A DNA stretch of 64,000 nucleotides. Origin: Ideonella benzenivorans (GTDB lineage: Bacteria > Pseudomonadota > Gammaproteobacteria > Burkholderiales > Burkholderiaceae_C). The notes beneath the pieces were generated by a model. That model was not told the DNA's origin. It did no database searches and saw only the letters and a list, made by a program, of their open reading frames with translations. The translations under genes and the position numbers were made by a program. Each line of letters begins with the position of its first letter. Position 1 is the first letter of the stretch. Of the stretch, positions 35,627-43,650 are shown piece after piece. Location of the stretch: NCBI RefSeq assembly GCF_020387415.1, contig NZ_JAGWCB010000020.1, forward strand, positions 62,001 through 126,000, written 5' to 3'.

Positions 35627-36646
35627 ATGCAGCAAGGCAAATCGGTGGGCGCCAGCCGGCGCCGGTGGCAGCAGCGGGTGGGTGCCCTGGCCCTGGGCGC
35701 GTGCCTGGGGTGGACCGGGCTGGCGCAGGCAGCCGCCCCCCAGCCGCAGACCCTGGCACGTCCCGAAGGCCCGCGCCAGTACCTGCTGGCGCTGCCGGAC
35801 CACGCGCCGGCCGGCCCGCGGCCGCTGGTCATCCTGCTGCACGGCCATGGCGGCTCGGCGGCCCAGGCGCTGGGGCAGGCCCGCACGGCGGCACCGCTGT
35901 CCGAGTGGCTGGCCATCGGCCAGCGCGAAGGCCTGCTGATCGCCGCGCCCGATGGGCTGTCCGGCAGCGATGGCCGCAGCGGCTGGAACGACTGCCGGCG
36001 CGACACCGCCACCAACCCCCGCTCGGACGACGTCGCCTTCCTGAGCGCCCTGATCGAGCGCGAGGTGGCCCAGCACCGGGCCGACCCGAACCGCATCTAC
36101 CTGATGGGCATGTCCAACGGCGGGCTGATGGCCTTGCGCTATGCGATGGAGGCCGGCGACCGGCTGGCCGGCGTGGTGGCCGTCAGCGCGTCGATGGCCA
36201 CCGACAGCCGCTGCCCGTCCATCAAGGCGCCGTTGTCGTTGCTGCTCATCGGCGGCACGGCCGACGGCACCATGCCCTGGGACGGCGGCCCGGTGGGCCG
36301 ACGCCAGGAAGGGCGGCGCGGCCGCGTGATCGGGGCCGAGGCCACCGTGATGCGCTGGCGCGAGCGCGACGGTCTGTTCGGGGAGCCGCAGCGCAGTGAA
36401 TCGGTGCCGCACCGGGATCCGGCCGACCCCACCCGGGCTCAGCGCACCGTCTGGGGCGCCAGGCCGGACGGGCTGCAGATCGAGCTGCTGCGCCTGGATG
36501 GCGCCGGCCATGTGGAGCCCAGCCTGCGCCACCGGGTCACGGCCGCCTATGCGGCGGTGGTCGGCCGACAGAACGGCGACATCGAAGTGGCCGAGGAGGC
36601 CTGGACCTTCCTGCGCGACAAGCGCCGCCAGGGCGCTGCGCACTGA
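35627..36646 (+). CDS. Secreted PHB-depolymerase-type esterase (LpqC-like)
   Basis: A 339-residue protein with a signal peptide (about 35 residues, ending GLAQA before AAPQPQ). The oxyanion segment LVILLHGHGGSAAQ and the nucleophile elbow GMSNGGLMAL are those of the esterase/PHB depolymerase family; the histidine is in LDGAGHVEPS. It should hydrolyse esters in the periplasm or outside the cell, perhaps feruloyl or short polyester substrates. Its start is 50 bases after phhA. Confidence 0.85.
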   Translation: MQQGKSVGASRRRWQQRVGALALGACLGWTGLAQAAAPQPQTLARPEGPRQYLLALPDHAPAGPRPLVILLHGHGGSAAQALGQARTAAPLSEWLAIGQREGLLIAAPDGLSGSDGRSGWNDCRRDTATNPRSDDVAFLSALIEREVAQHRADPNRIYLMGMSNGGLMALRYAMEAGDRLAGVVAVSASMATDSRCPSIKAPLSLLLIGGTADGTMPWDGGPVGRRQEGRRGRVIGAEATVMRWRERDGLFGEPQRSESVPHRDPADPTRAQRTVWGARPDGLQIELLRLDGAGHVEPSLRHRVTAAYAAVVGRQNGDIEVAEEAWTFLRDKRRQGAAH

Positions 36647-36720
36647 GGCGACCCGCCGCACACCGCAGGCGCGGCGGGGCCCGCGACGGCGGGGATGTGT
36701 TGTGTACGCTATGTAGCAAA

Positions 36721-36817
36721 CAATACAACGTGAATGGCGCCCGGTGCGTTGCTGGGCGGACTCAGAATCCGGGTGACCCGGTCTCGTCCCGGAGAGAAGA
36801 TCGGACGCGTTGTATTG
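36721..36817. repeat. Inverted repeat in the TonB receptor leader region
   Basis: CAATACAACG (36721-36730) and CGTTGTATTG (36808-36817) are perfect inverted copies 77 bases apart. A looser related sequence, TGTTGTGTAC, lies at about 36699. They surround the likely promoter of the TonB receptor gene (start 36872) and may be paired operator half-sites. The intervening part can form CCGGGTGACCCGG at 36769-36781. Confidence 0.5.
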
Positions 36818-36871
36818 GTATGTATATTGCGGTGCCGGTTCGATCCAACGTCGTTTCAGGAAAGAACCACC

Positions 36872-38890
36872 ATGCAGCACCGATGGGTTCCTTGCACCCT
36901 CGCCGGGTCGATCGCCCTGGCCTCTGCGTCGGCCGCCCAGGCCGATGACACGCCCACACCCGTCTTCACGCTGGGCCAGATCAGCGTGGTCGGCCAGACC
37001 CCGGAAGGCCCCGCGCTGGCCACCGACACGCTGGACGCCCAGCAACTGCAGGACTTCAGCAAGGACGGCCTGGCCGATGCACTGAACCTGGTGCCCGGCG
37101 TGGCCAGCACCGCCGGCTCGGGCCGGCGCAACGAGGCGCTGATCAGCGTGCGCGGCTTCGACCGCTGGCAGGTGCCGCTGCTGATGGATGGCATCCGTCT
37201 GTACCTGCCGGCCGACAACCGCATCGACTTCGACCGCTTCCTCACGCCGGACCTGGCCGAGATCCAGATCTCCAAGGGCTATGTCTCGGTGCTCAACGGG
37301 CCCGACGGCATGGGCGGCGCGATCAACCTGGTGACCCGCAAGCCGGTCAAGCCCTTCGAGGCGGAGGTGCGCAGCTCGCTGCTGCTGGGCGGCAATGGCC
37401 AGTACAACGGCAGCACGCTGTACGCCCATGTGGGCAGCCGTCAGGAGCGCTATTACCTGCAGGCCAGCGCCGAGCAGCGGGTGGTGGACCAATGGGCGCT
37501 GTCGCACAACTACGAGCCCACCGCCTACGAGGACGGTGGCGACCGCGACCACAGCCACAAGCGCGACTGGCGGGTCAACCTCAAGGCCGGCCTGACGCCC
37601 AATGCGGTGGACGAGTACTCGCTGAACTTCGTGACCCAGAGTGGCAAGAAGTCCCAGAGCGGCTCGACCGAGGCCGCGGACAGCCAGTGGTGGGACTGGC
37701 CCAAGTGGGACACCTGGAGCCTGTACGCCCTGACCCGCACCGAGCTGAGCCCCGGCTGGACGCTCAAGACCAAGCTCTACTACAACGCCTTCGTCAACGA
37801 CCTGCTGGCCTACACCGTCAAGACCGGCGCCAAGAACTGGATCAGCCATTACGACGACAACGCCAAGGGCGCCAGCGCCGAGCTGGGCACCACCGTGCTG
37901 CCGCAGCAGACGCTCAAGGCCGCGCTGCATTGGCGGCGCGACGACCACACCGAGTGGCAGACCACCTATGCCACGGACTTCACCGAGCCCAAGCAGAACA
38001 CGGTGGAGGACGTCTATTCCGTGGCGCTGGAGGACACCTGGCGCTTTGCGCCCGGCTGGCAGCTGGTGGGCGGCCTGAGCCGGGACCAGCGCAAGACACA
38101 AGAGGCGCAGGAATACGCCAGCGGCACCGGCCTGTTCGACCAGCCCACGGCCGACAGCCACGCCACCAATGGCCAGGCGGCCCTGCTGTGGCAGTACCGC
38201 GCCAGCGGCAAGCTGCACCTCTCGGCCTCGGACCGCACCCGCTTTCCGACCCTGTTCGAGCGCTTCTCCTCGCGCTTCGGCGGCGCCATCTCCAACCCGG
38301 GGCTGAAGCCCGAGCGGGCGCTCAACCTGGAGCTGGGCATCGAGGACGACCTGGCCCCGGGCTGGCATGGCTCGGCCACGCTGTTCCACAGCCAGGTCAA
38401 GGATGCCATCCAGTCGGTCAACATCCTCTACAACGGCAGCACCTACAGCCAGAGCCAGAACGTGGGCGAGGCCACCTACCGTGGCCTGGAGCTGGCGTTG
38501 GGCGTCACGCTCAGCCCCACCCTGGCCTGGGGCGGCAACTACAGCTATGTGGACGCGACGATCGACAACCCCAGCGACGCCACGGCCCGCCTGACCACCA
38601 CCCCGCGCAACAAGGCCCTGCTGTGGGGCCGCTGGCAGCCCCTGCCCGAGCTGAGCGTGATGCCCAACCTCGAGTATTCCGGCGCCCGCTGGTCCAGCGC
38701 GGCCAGCGGCACGGGCTACACCAAGCTGGGCGCCTACCCGCTGTGGGGGCTGAAGGCCGCATTGCAGCTCACGCCCACGGTGGAGCTCTCGCTGGCCGCG
38801 CGCAACCTGCTGGACCGCAACTACGCGACCACCGCCGGTTATCCGCAGGAAGGTCGCAACTTCGTGGTCAGCGCCGTCGGGCGCTTCTGA
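36872..38890 (+). CDS. TonB-dependent outer membrane receptor
   Basis: A 672-residue protein starting at ATG 36872, with AGGAAAG upstream and a signal peptide ending SAAQA before DDTPTP. The plug domain has LADALNLVPGVASTAGSGRRNEALISVRGFD and MGGAINLVTRKP, and the barrel ends in NYATTAGYPQEGRNFVVSAVGRF with the terminal phenylalanine needed for outer membrane insertion. It should import a metal chelate. Two secreted genes follow within 14 and 11 bases: a binding protein and a di-heme cytochrome-like protein. Confidence 0.92.
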   Translation: MQHRWVPCTLAGSIALASASAAQADDTPTPVFTLGQISVVGQTPEGPALATDTLDAQQLQDFSKDGLADALNLVPGVASTAGSGRRNEALISVRGFDRWQVPLLMDGIRLYLPADNRIDFDRFLTPDLAEIQISKGYVSVLNGPDGMGGAINLVTRKPVKPFEAEVRSSLLLGGNGQYNGSTLYAHVGSRQERYYLQASAEQRVVDQWALSHNYEPTAYEDGGDRDHSHKRDWRVNLKAGLTPNAVDEYSLNFVTQSGKKSQSGSTEAADSQWWDWPKWDTWSLYALTRTELSPGWTLKTKLYYNAFVNDLLAYTVKTGAKNWISHYDDNAKGASAELGTTVLPQQTLKAALHWRRDDHTEWQTTYATDFTEPKQNTVEDVYSVALEDTWRFAPGWQLVGGLSRDQRKTQEAQEYASGTGLFDQPTADSHATNGQAALLWQYRASGKLHLSASDRTRFPTLFERFSSRFGGAISNPGLKPERALNLELGIEDDLAPGWHGSATLFHSQVKDAIQSVNILYNGSTYSQSQNVGEATYRGLELALGVTLSPTLAWGGNYSYVDATIDNPSDATARLTTTPRNKALLWGRWQPLPELSVMPNLEYSGARWSSAASGTGYTKLGAYPLWGLKAALQLTPTVELSLAARNLLDRNYATTAGYPQEGRNFVVSAVGRF

Positions 38891-38903
38891 TCGGAGGCCC
38901 CGC

Positions 38904-40262
38904 ATGACATCCACCTTCCAATGGACCCGCCGCGACTGGCTGCGCGGCCTGGCCGCGGGCATGGCCGGCGCCACCGGCTGGGCCCGTGGCGCCGAGACGC
39001 CCCCGGGCGCGGGCACCGTGGTCGTGCTGACCAGCTATGCCGAGGAGCTCAGCGTGCGCTACCAGGCGCTGTTCGAGCGCCTGCACCCGGGCAGCCGGGT
39101 CGAGATCCTCTGGCGCCAGTCGGCCGATGCGCTGGCCTACCTGCGCCGCAGCCCGGGCGAGGTGGATGTCTACTGGGCCCCTGCGCCCGGCAACTTCACG
39201 GCACTCGCGGGCGAGGGTCGCTTCGCCCCCCTGCAGGCCATCCGCCAGGACGGCCCGGCGCTGGCCCACGCCGTGGCGGGCCAGCCCATCGACGACCCGC
39301 AGGGCCGTTATGCCGCCTTCGAGCTGGCGGGCTACGGCATCGCCTACCACCCGGCCGCGGTGCAGCGCCTGGGGCGGCCCACGCCCAAGGACTGGGCCGA
39401 CCTGACCCATCCGGCCTATGCCGGCCAGGTTCAGATCCCCATCCCGGGCCGCATCGGCTTTGCGCCGGTGCTGATCGAGGCGCTGCTGCAGGGCCCTGGC
39501 TGGGACGCCGGCTGGGCGCTGCTGGCCGCGCTGGGCGCCAACGCGGACTTCGGCGCGGCCAGCGACGCCAGTCCCGGGCCGGACCAGGTGGTCAGCGGCG
39601 CCCGCGCCGCGCGGCTGACGATCGACTTCTTCGCCAACCAGGCGATCGCCGGCGGCGCGCCGCTGGCCTTCGTCTACCCGCGCCGCACCGCCTACAACCC
39701 GGCCCAGATCGGCGTGCTGGCCGATGCGCCGCACCCGGCGCTGGCCCAGGCCTTCGCGGCCCTGTGCCTGTCCGAGCCGGGCCAGACCCTGCTGCTGCAC
39801 CCGGACGTGCGGCGCCTGCCGGTGCGACCGGGCCTGTATGCGGCCCACCCCGAACTGCCGGCCCGGCCTTTCGCCCCCGGCAACCTGGCCTACGACGGCA
39901 CGCTGACCCGCGCGCGCAACGGCCTGGTGGCCGCGCTGTTCGAACTGGCCCTGGTGCAACGCCACGACGAGCAGGCGGCGCTGTGGGCGGCCCTGCACCG
40001 GGCCGAGCAGGCCCAGCCCGGCCACGCCGCCATCCGGGAGGCGCGGGCCCTGCTGAGCGCGCCGCCGGTGGCGGACGCTCAACAGACCGACCCCGCGCTG
40101 CGCCAGCGCTTTGCCTGGCCCGAGCGCCGTCCCGGCCAGCCCGAGCCGGCACCCGACCCGGCGCGCAACGCTTTGCTGGCCCACTGGGCGGCCGATCGCG
40201 ATGCGCGGCTGGCGGCAGCCCGCCAACAGCTGAGCCGTCTGCCGGTGGCCGGCCTGGCCTGA
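38904..40262 (+). CDS. Extracellular solute-binding protein, iron(III)/metal type, Tat-exported
   Basis: A 452-residue protein. The N-terminus WTRRDWLRGLAAGMAGATGWARG is a twin-arginine signal, so it folds before export, perhaps with a bound cofactor. The mature part (TVVVLTSYAEELSVRYQALFERLHPGSRVEILWRQSADALAYL) resembles AfuA/FbpA-type metal-binding proteins, and the sequence VDVYWAPAPGNFTALAGEGRF is typical of that group. A C-terminal extension of ~90 residues is not recognised. There is no permease or ATPase gene nearby, so it may act with the TonB receptor and the cytochrome. Confidence 0.78.
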   Translation: MTSTFQWTRRDWLRGLAAGMAGATGWARGAETPPGAGTVVVLTSYAEELSVRYQALFERLHPGSRVEILWRQSADALAYLRRSPGEVDVYWAPAPGNFTALAGEGRFAPLQAIRQDGPALAHAVAGQPIDDPQGRYAAFELAGYGIAYHPAAVQRLGRPTPKDWADLTHPAYAGQVQIPIPGRIGFAPVLIEALLQGPGWDAGWALLAALGANADFGAASDASPGPDQVVSGARAARLTIDFFANQAIAGGAPLAFVYPRRTAYNPAQIGVLADAPHPALAQAFAALCLSEPGQTLLLHPDVRRLPVRPGLYAAHPELPARPFAPGNLAYDGTLTRARNGLVAALFELALVQRHDEQAALWAALHRAEQAQPGHAAIREARALLSAPPVADAQQTDPALRQRFAWPERRPGQPEPAPDPARNALLAHWAADRDARLAAARQQLSRLPVAGLA

Positions 40263-40273
40263 AGGGAGTGTCC

Positions 40274-41674
40274 ATGCGGGTTCTGAGTCTGCGTCGGTGG
40301 CGGCGCCTGCTGGCGCTGGGGGGCGGTCTGCTGGCCTGTGCCGGTCTGCTGGCGCTGGCGTCTGCATCGCGCCTGGGCGCCGGGGGCGTGCTGACCGTGG
40401 ATGCGGCCGACCGCGAGGCCTACAGCCGCATCGTCTGGGCGGCCGTGCCACCCGAGGCCCAGGGCAGCGTGGCCCAGGGCCGCGGCCTGGTGCGCCAGAC
40501 CTGGGTCGTCTCGCCCTCGCTGGACCCGGGCATCGCCGGCCTGGGGCCCACCTGCAACCGGCCGGCCTGCACTGCCTGCCATGCGCGCAACGGCGGCGGC
40601 GCGCCGCCCGACAGCGCGGCCGAGCCGATGCGTTCGTTGCTGGTGCGCCTCTCGGTGCCGGGCCAGGACGCTCATGGCGGCCCGCGGTCCGAGCCGCGCT
40701 ATGGCGACCAGCTCAACGAGCAGGGCGTGCCCGGCGTGCCGGGCGAGGGCGAGGCGGTGCTGCAGTGGGCGCCGGTGCCGGTGACGCTGGCCGACGGCAC
40801 GGTGATCACCCTGCGCCGCCCCCACCTGTCCTTCCAGCACCTGGCCTTCGGGCCGATGGCGGCGGCGGTGCAAACCTCCGTGCGCGTGGCCCCGCCCATG
40901 GTCGGCCTGGGTTTGCTCGAGGCCGTGCCCGAGGCCGACCTCCTCGCCCTGGCCGAGGCCCAGCGCCGCGCCGGCCAGGGCGTGGCCGGCCAGCCCAACC
41001 GGGTGTGGGACGCGGTGGCCGGTCGCACCGTGCTGGGCCGTTTCGGCTGGAAGGCCAACCAGCCCAGCGTGCGCCAGCAGGTGGCCGGCGCGCTGGCGGG
41101 CGACATGGGCATCACCACGCCGGTTTTTCCCACGCCCAACTGCCCGCCGACGCAGACCGCCTGCGCCGCCTGGTCGGCCGACCGCCACCCCGAGCTGGCC
41201 GATGGCGGGCTGGACGCGATGACCCGCTACCTGCAGGTGCTGGGGGTGCCGGCGCGGCGCGAGGCGGACGCGCCCCGCGTGCGCCGCGGCGAGGCCCTGT
41301 TCGCCCAGGCCGGTTGCGCGGCCTGCCACCAGCCGGTGCTGCACACCGGCCGCTTCGACGCGCTGCCGGCGCTGTCGGACCAGACCATCCACCCCTACAC
41401 CGACCTGCTGTTGCACGACCTGGGGCCGGACCTGGCCGACGGCCGGCCTGACTACCAGGCCAGCGGCCGCCAGTGGCGCACGCCGCCACTGTGGGGCCTG
41501 GGCCTGCGCGCGGTGGTGGACGAGCGGGTGGGCCTGCTGCACGACGGCCGGGCCCGCGATCCGCTGGAGGCGGTGCTGTGGCATAGCGGCGAAGCGGCGC
41601 CGGCCCGCGCCGCGGTGGTGGGTTGGAGCGCCGAGGACCGCGCGGCCTTGCTGGCCTTCCTGGCCTCGCTCTAG
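40274..41674 (+). CDS. Di-heme c-type oxidoreductase (DUF1111 family)
   Basis: A 466-residue protein with an N-terminal signal or anchor (LLALGGGLLACAGLLALAS) and two haem c sites, CTACH near residue 102 and CAACH near residue 354. The family is annotated as thiol oxidoreductase-like and often accompanies imelysin or iron uptake genes. A periplasmic role in reducing or oxidising the imported metal is plausible. It starts 11 bases after the binding-protein gene. Confidence 0.85.
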   Translation: MRVLSLRRWRRLLALGGGLLACAGLLALASASRLGAGGVLTVDAADREAYSRIVWAAVPPEAQGSVAQGRGLVRQTWVVSPSLDPGIAGLGPTCNRPACTACHARNGGGAPPDSAAEPMRSLLVRLSVPGQDAHGGPRSEPRYGDQLNEQGVPGVPGEGEAVLQWAPVPVTLADGTVITLRRPHLSFQHLAFGPMAAAVQTSVRVAPPMVGLGLLEAVPEADLLALAEAQRRAGQGVAGQPNRVWDAVAGRTVLGRFGWKANQPSVRQQVAGALAGDMGITTPVFPTPNCPPTQTACAAWSADRHPELADGGLDAMTRYLQVLGVPARREADAPRVRRGEALFAQAGCAACHQPVLHTGRFDALPALSDQTIHPYTDLLLHDLGPDLADGRPDYQASGRQWRTPPLWGLGLRAVVDERVGLLHDGRARDPLEAVLWHSGEAAPARAAVVGWSAEDRAALLAFLASL

Positions 41675-41712
41675 GTGCTGCGCCGCGCCGGGTGCCGGCT
41701 TAGGATGCCGCC

Positions 41713-42105
41713 ATGGCCACCGATGTCGATTTTCTGCAGTTCGTGCTGGACCAACTGGCCGGCACGCCGGGCATCACCCACCGCAAGATGTTCGGTGAGT
41801 ACGCGCTGTACCAGCACGGCAAGGTGGTGGCCTTTCTGTGCGACAACCAGTGCTTTCTCAAGCCCACCGAGGCCGGCCGCGCACTGCTGGACCCGGTGGT
41901 GGACGGCTTCCCCTACCCCGGGGCCAAGCCGCACTTCCTGTTGAGCGATGCGCTGGAGGACCGCCAGCGGCTGGCCCAGCTGATCGGCGTCACCGCCGAC
42001 GCGCTGCCCGCGCCGGTGGCCAAGCCGGCGCGCTCACGCCCCAAGCCGGCCGGTCAGGCCTTGACCAGGCGCTCGGCCAGCGGGGGCAAGAAGGACAGGT
42101 CGTAG
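41713..42105 (+). CDS. TfoX/Sxy family N-terminal domain protein
   Basis: A 130-residue protein. The pattern GTPGITHRKMFGEYALYQHGKVVAFLCDNQCFLKPTEAG is the TfoX N-terminal domain; the C-terminal domain of competence regulators is missing, replaced by a lysine/arginine-rich tail. Its last 52 bases overlap the convergent binding-protein gene, so the basic tail is encoded in sequence that also encodes that protein's C-terminus. Confidence 0.85.
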   Translation: MATDVDFLQFVLDQLAGTPGITHRKMFGEYALYQHGKVVAFLCDNQCFLKPTEAGRALLDPVVDGFPYPGAKPHFLLSDALEDRQRLAQLIGVTADALPAPVAKPARSRPKPAGQALTRRSASGGKKDRS

Positions 42106-43085
42106 AGCTGGGCGCCGGTCGGCGCGCTGCTCAGGCCGAAGGTCTCGGTCACCCCGGCGATCTGCCGGCCCACATGCGCCATGTGCACGCCGCCCAGGCC
42201 TTCGCTGCGGGTCTCGGCGGTGGCCACATAGCCGCGGGTGATGCCCCAGCGCTGGCGCTCCACCGCCAGGTCGAGGATGGGCTCGCGCTGCTTGAGGGCG
42301 GCCAGCGCGGCCTCCGGGTGGGCCAGGGTCTCTTTGATCGCGCGGGTCGTGGCGCGCAGAAAGCCGCGCAGCGCCTGCGGGTGCTCCGCGATCAGCTTGC
42401 GGCTGGCCAGGACGGCGTTGCCGTACAGGTCCAGGCCGGCGTTGGCATAGGGCAGCACCGACAGCTCGGCGGGCGGCATGCGGGCGAACAGCGAGATGGC
42501 CGAGTCGTGGAAGTAGGTGGCCGCGTCCACGTCGCCACGCACCATCACGTTGTCGCGCACCGAGAAGTCGGTCGTCACCCATTCGAAAAAGTTGCCCCCC
42601 AGCTTCAGCTTGCGCTCCACCATCGGCCACAGGCGGCGGGTGGACTCGACCGCGGCGGCGGCCACGCGCTTGCCCTTGAGGCTGTGGAAGTCGGTCGTGA
42701 TGCCGCGGTCCTTGCGGCCGATGATCACGAAGGGCGCGCGGTTGTAGTACTGGAAGATCGCCTTCACCGCGTCGCCGTTGCGGGACTGGAACTCGATCAG
42801 CGCGCTGATGTCGCCCAGGCCCAGGTCGTAGGCGCCGCTGGCCACCCGGGTGATGGAGGCCACCGAACCGGCCCCGGTGTCGATGCTGACGTCCAGCCCC
42901 TCGGCGCGGTAATAGCCCTTGGCCTGCGCCAGGAAGAAGGGCGACGTCTGGCCGGTGATGCGGAAATCCAGCGTGAAGCGCAGCGGCAGCAGGCCGGGCG
43001 TGGCGGCCCGCGCGGCACCCGACAGGGGCCAAGCGGTGCTGGCGGCGGCGGCAGGCAGAAGGGACAGAAGCTGGCGACGGTGCAT
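42054..43085 (-). CDS. NMT1/THI5-like ABC substrate-binding protein under riboswitch control
   Basis: A 343-residue periplasmic protein starting at ATG 43085, with a signal peptide ending GAARA before ATPGLLP. The mature part (LRFTLDFRITGQTSPFFLAQAKGYYRAEGLDVSIDTGAGSV) is the NMT1/SsuA-like fold of binders for pyrimidine, taurine and related small molecules. A sigma-54 promoter and an NMT1-type xanthine riboswitch lie upstream, so the ligand is probably a purine or purine breakdown product. Permease and ATPase genes are not adjacent. The 3' end overlaps the convergent TfoX-like gene by 52 bases. Confidence 0.88.
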   Translation of the reverse strand: MHRRQLLSLLPAAAASTAWPLSGAARAATPGLLPLRFTLDFRITGQTSPFFLAQAKGYYRAEGLDVSIDTGAGSVASITRVASGAYDLGLGDISALIEFQSRNGDAVKAIFQYYNRAPFVIIGRKDRGITTDFHSLKGKRVAAAAVESTRRLWPMVERKLKLGGNFFEWVTTDFSVRDNVMVRGDVDAATYFHDSAISLFARMPPAELSVLPYANAGLDLYGNAVLASRKLIAEHPQALRGFLRATTRAIKETLAHPEAALAALKQREPILDLAVERQRWGITRGYVATAETRSEGLGGVHMAHVGRQIAGVTETFGLSSAPTGAQLYDLSFLPPLAERLVKA

Positions 43086-43151
43086 GGGGCAGGGCTCCGG
43101 ATCAAAACGGCTTGGAACCCGGTGGGCCCCTGAGGAGCCACACCGGCGTTG

Positions 43152-43205
43152 CAAGAGCAATTTCCGGGCGCCGGCCAGGCCGCGCGCTGAACGCTTCTAC
43201 TCTTG
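43152..43205 (-). ncRNA. NMT1-motif (xanthine-I) riboswitch, binding-protein side
   Basis: Read on the minus strand the RNA begins CAAGAGUAGAAGCGUUCAG, continues through a GC-rich hairpin, and ends CCCGGAAAUUGCUCUUG. CAAGAG pairs with CUCUUG to form P1. The internal segments UAGAAGCGUUCAG and CCGGAAAUUGCU match the conserved internal loop of NMT1-motif RNAs as I remember them. These bind xanthine or uric acid and turn off the downstream gene. It lies about 67 bases upstream of the binding-protein start. Confidence 0.85.
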
Positions 43206-43214
43206 CCCCGCATC

Positions 43215-43231
43215 AAGCATCTGGCGTGCCA
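43215..43231 (-). promoter_or_regulatory. Sigma-54 promoter, binding-protein side
   Basis: The minus strand reads TGGCACGCCAGATGCTT, with GG and GC separated by exactly 10 bases, close to the consensus TGGCACG-N4-TTGCW. The predicted start, 12 bases past the GC, is at about 43205, the first base of the riboswitch. Confidence 0.8.
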
Positions 43232-43405
43232 AGCGGGCCGTCGCCGAGGGCCTCGAACTGGGACCGCGCGCACGCGAGGGGGCCTGGGAGGTATGAACCA
43301 GCCTGGGGCAGGCTTGCCCGCCTGGGGGGCAACAGGCCCGTGGCTGGGGCAGGCCGGCTGACATTGGCCGTGCCGCCACCGGGGCGGCCCCGGGGGCGTG
43401 GCCCC

Positions 43406-43421
43406 TGGCCTGAAACCTGCT
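43406..43421 (+). promoter_or_regulatory. Sigma-54 promoter, oxygenase side
   Basis: TGGCCTGAAACCTGCT has GG (43407-43408) and GC (43419-43420) separated by 10 bases. The predicted start at about 43432 is the first base of the second riboswitch. It is weaker than the opposite promoter in the -24 block (CCTG instead of CACG). The 174 bases between the two promoters should hold the enhancer site, which I could not identify. Confidence 0.7.
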
Positions 43422-43431
43422 TGATACCGGA

Positions 43432-43501
43432 CAAGAGTAGAAGCGTTCAGTCGCGCAGCCCTCCTTCTCCCGGAGGGCGTGCTGGCGGGTCATTGCTCTT
43501 G
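43432..43501 (+). ncRNA. NMT1-motif (xanthine-I) riboswitch, oxygenase side
   Basis: It begins with the same 19 bases as the opposite copy (CAAGAGTAGAAGCGTTCAG, an exact inverted copy of 43187-43205) and ends CATTGCTCTTG, giving the same P1. The inner hairpin is longer, with CCCTCC/GGAGGG pairing at 43460-43477. The 3' internal-loop strand reads GGGUCAUUG instead of GGAAAUUG, so ligand affinity may differ. The oxygenase start is 150 bases downstream. Confidence 0.75.
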
Positions 43502-43503
43502 GA

Positions 43504-43530
43504 GCGGTGGGGTCCGCAAGACCCCGCCAT
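43504..43530 (+). other. GC-rich hairpin after the second riboswitch
   Basis: Just after P1, GGTGGGGTC pairs with GACCCCGCC around a CGCAA loop (one G-T wobble). No T-run follows, so this is not a simple terminator. It could be an expression platform alternative to P1 or an RNA-stability element. Confidence 0.5.
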
Positions 43531-43650
43531 GGACTTCAAGAGGCGATGCATGCCGGCGGACGTGGCCACGGGCTCATTCACAGCGCCCGTTGACGCAGCG
43601 GTCGGCATCGTCCCTCCCAACATGGCCTGCAAGAGGCCTGGAGCATCAAG

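Noticed and set aside
35399-39016. A 1205-codon minus-strand open frame
   Set aside because: It runs across phhA, the esterase and the TonB receptor on the opposite strand and shows only histidine/glutamine/glycine-rich composition.
43206-43431. A small protein gene between the two riboswitches
   Set aside because: Open frames there lack ribosome sites and overlap both promoters.
43187-43450. A transposon or MITE, from the 19-bp perfect inverted repeat
   Set aside because: The repeat arms are the 5' halves of two riboswitches read outward and are preceded by sigma-54 promoters; no target duplication is seen.
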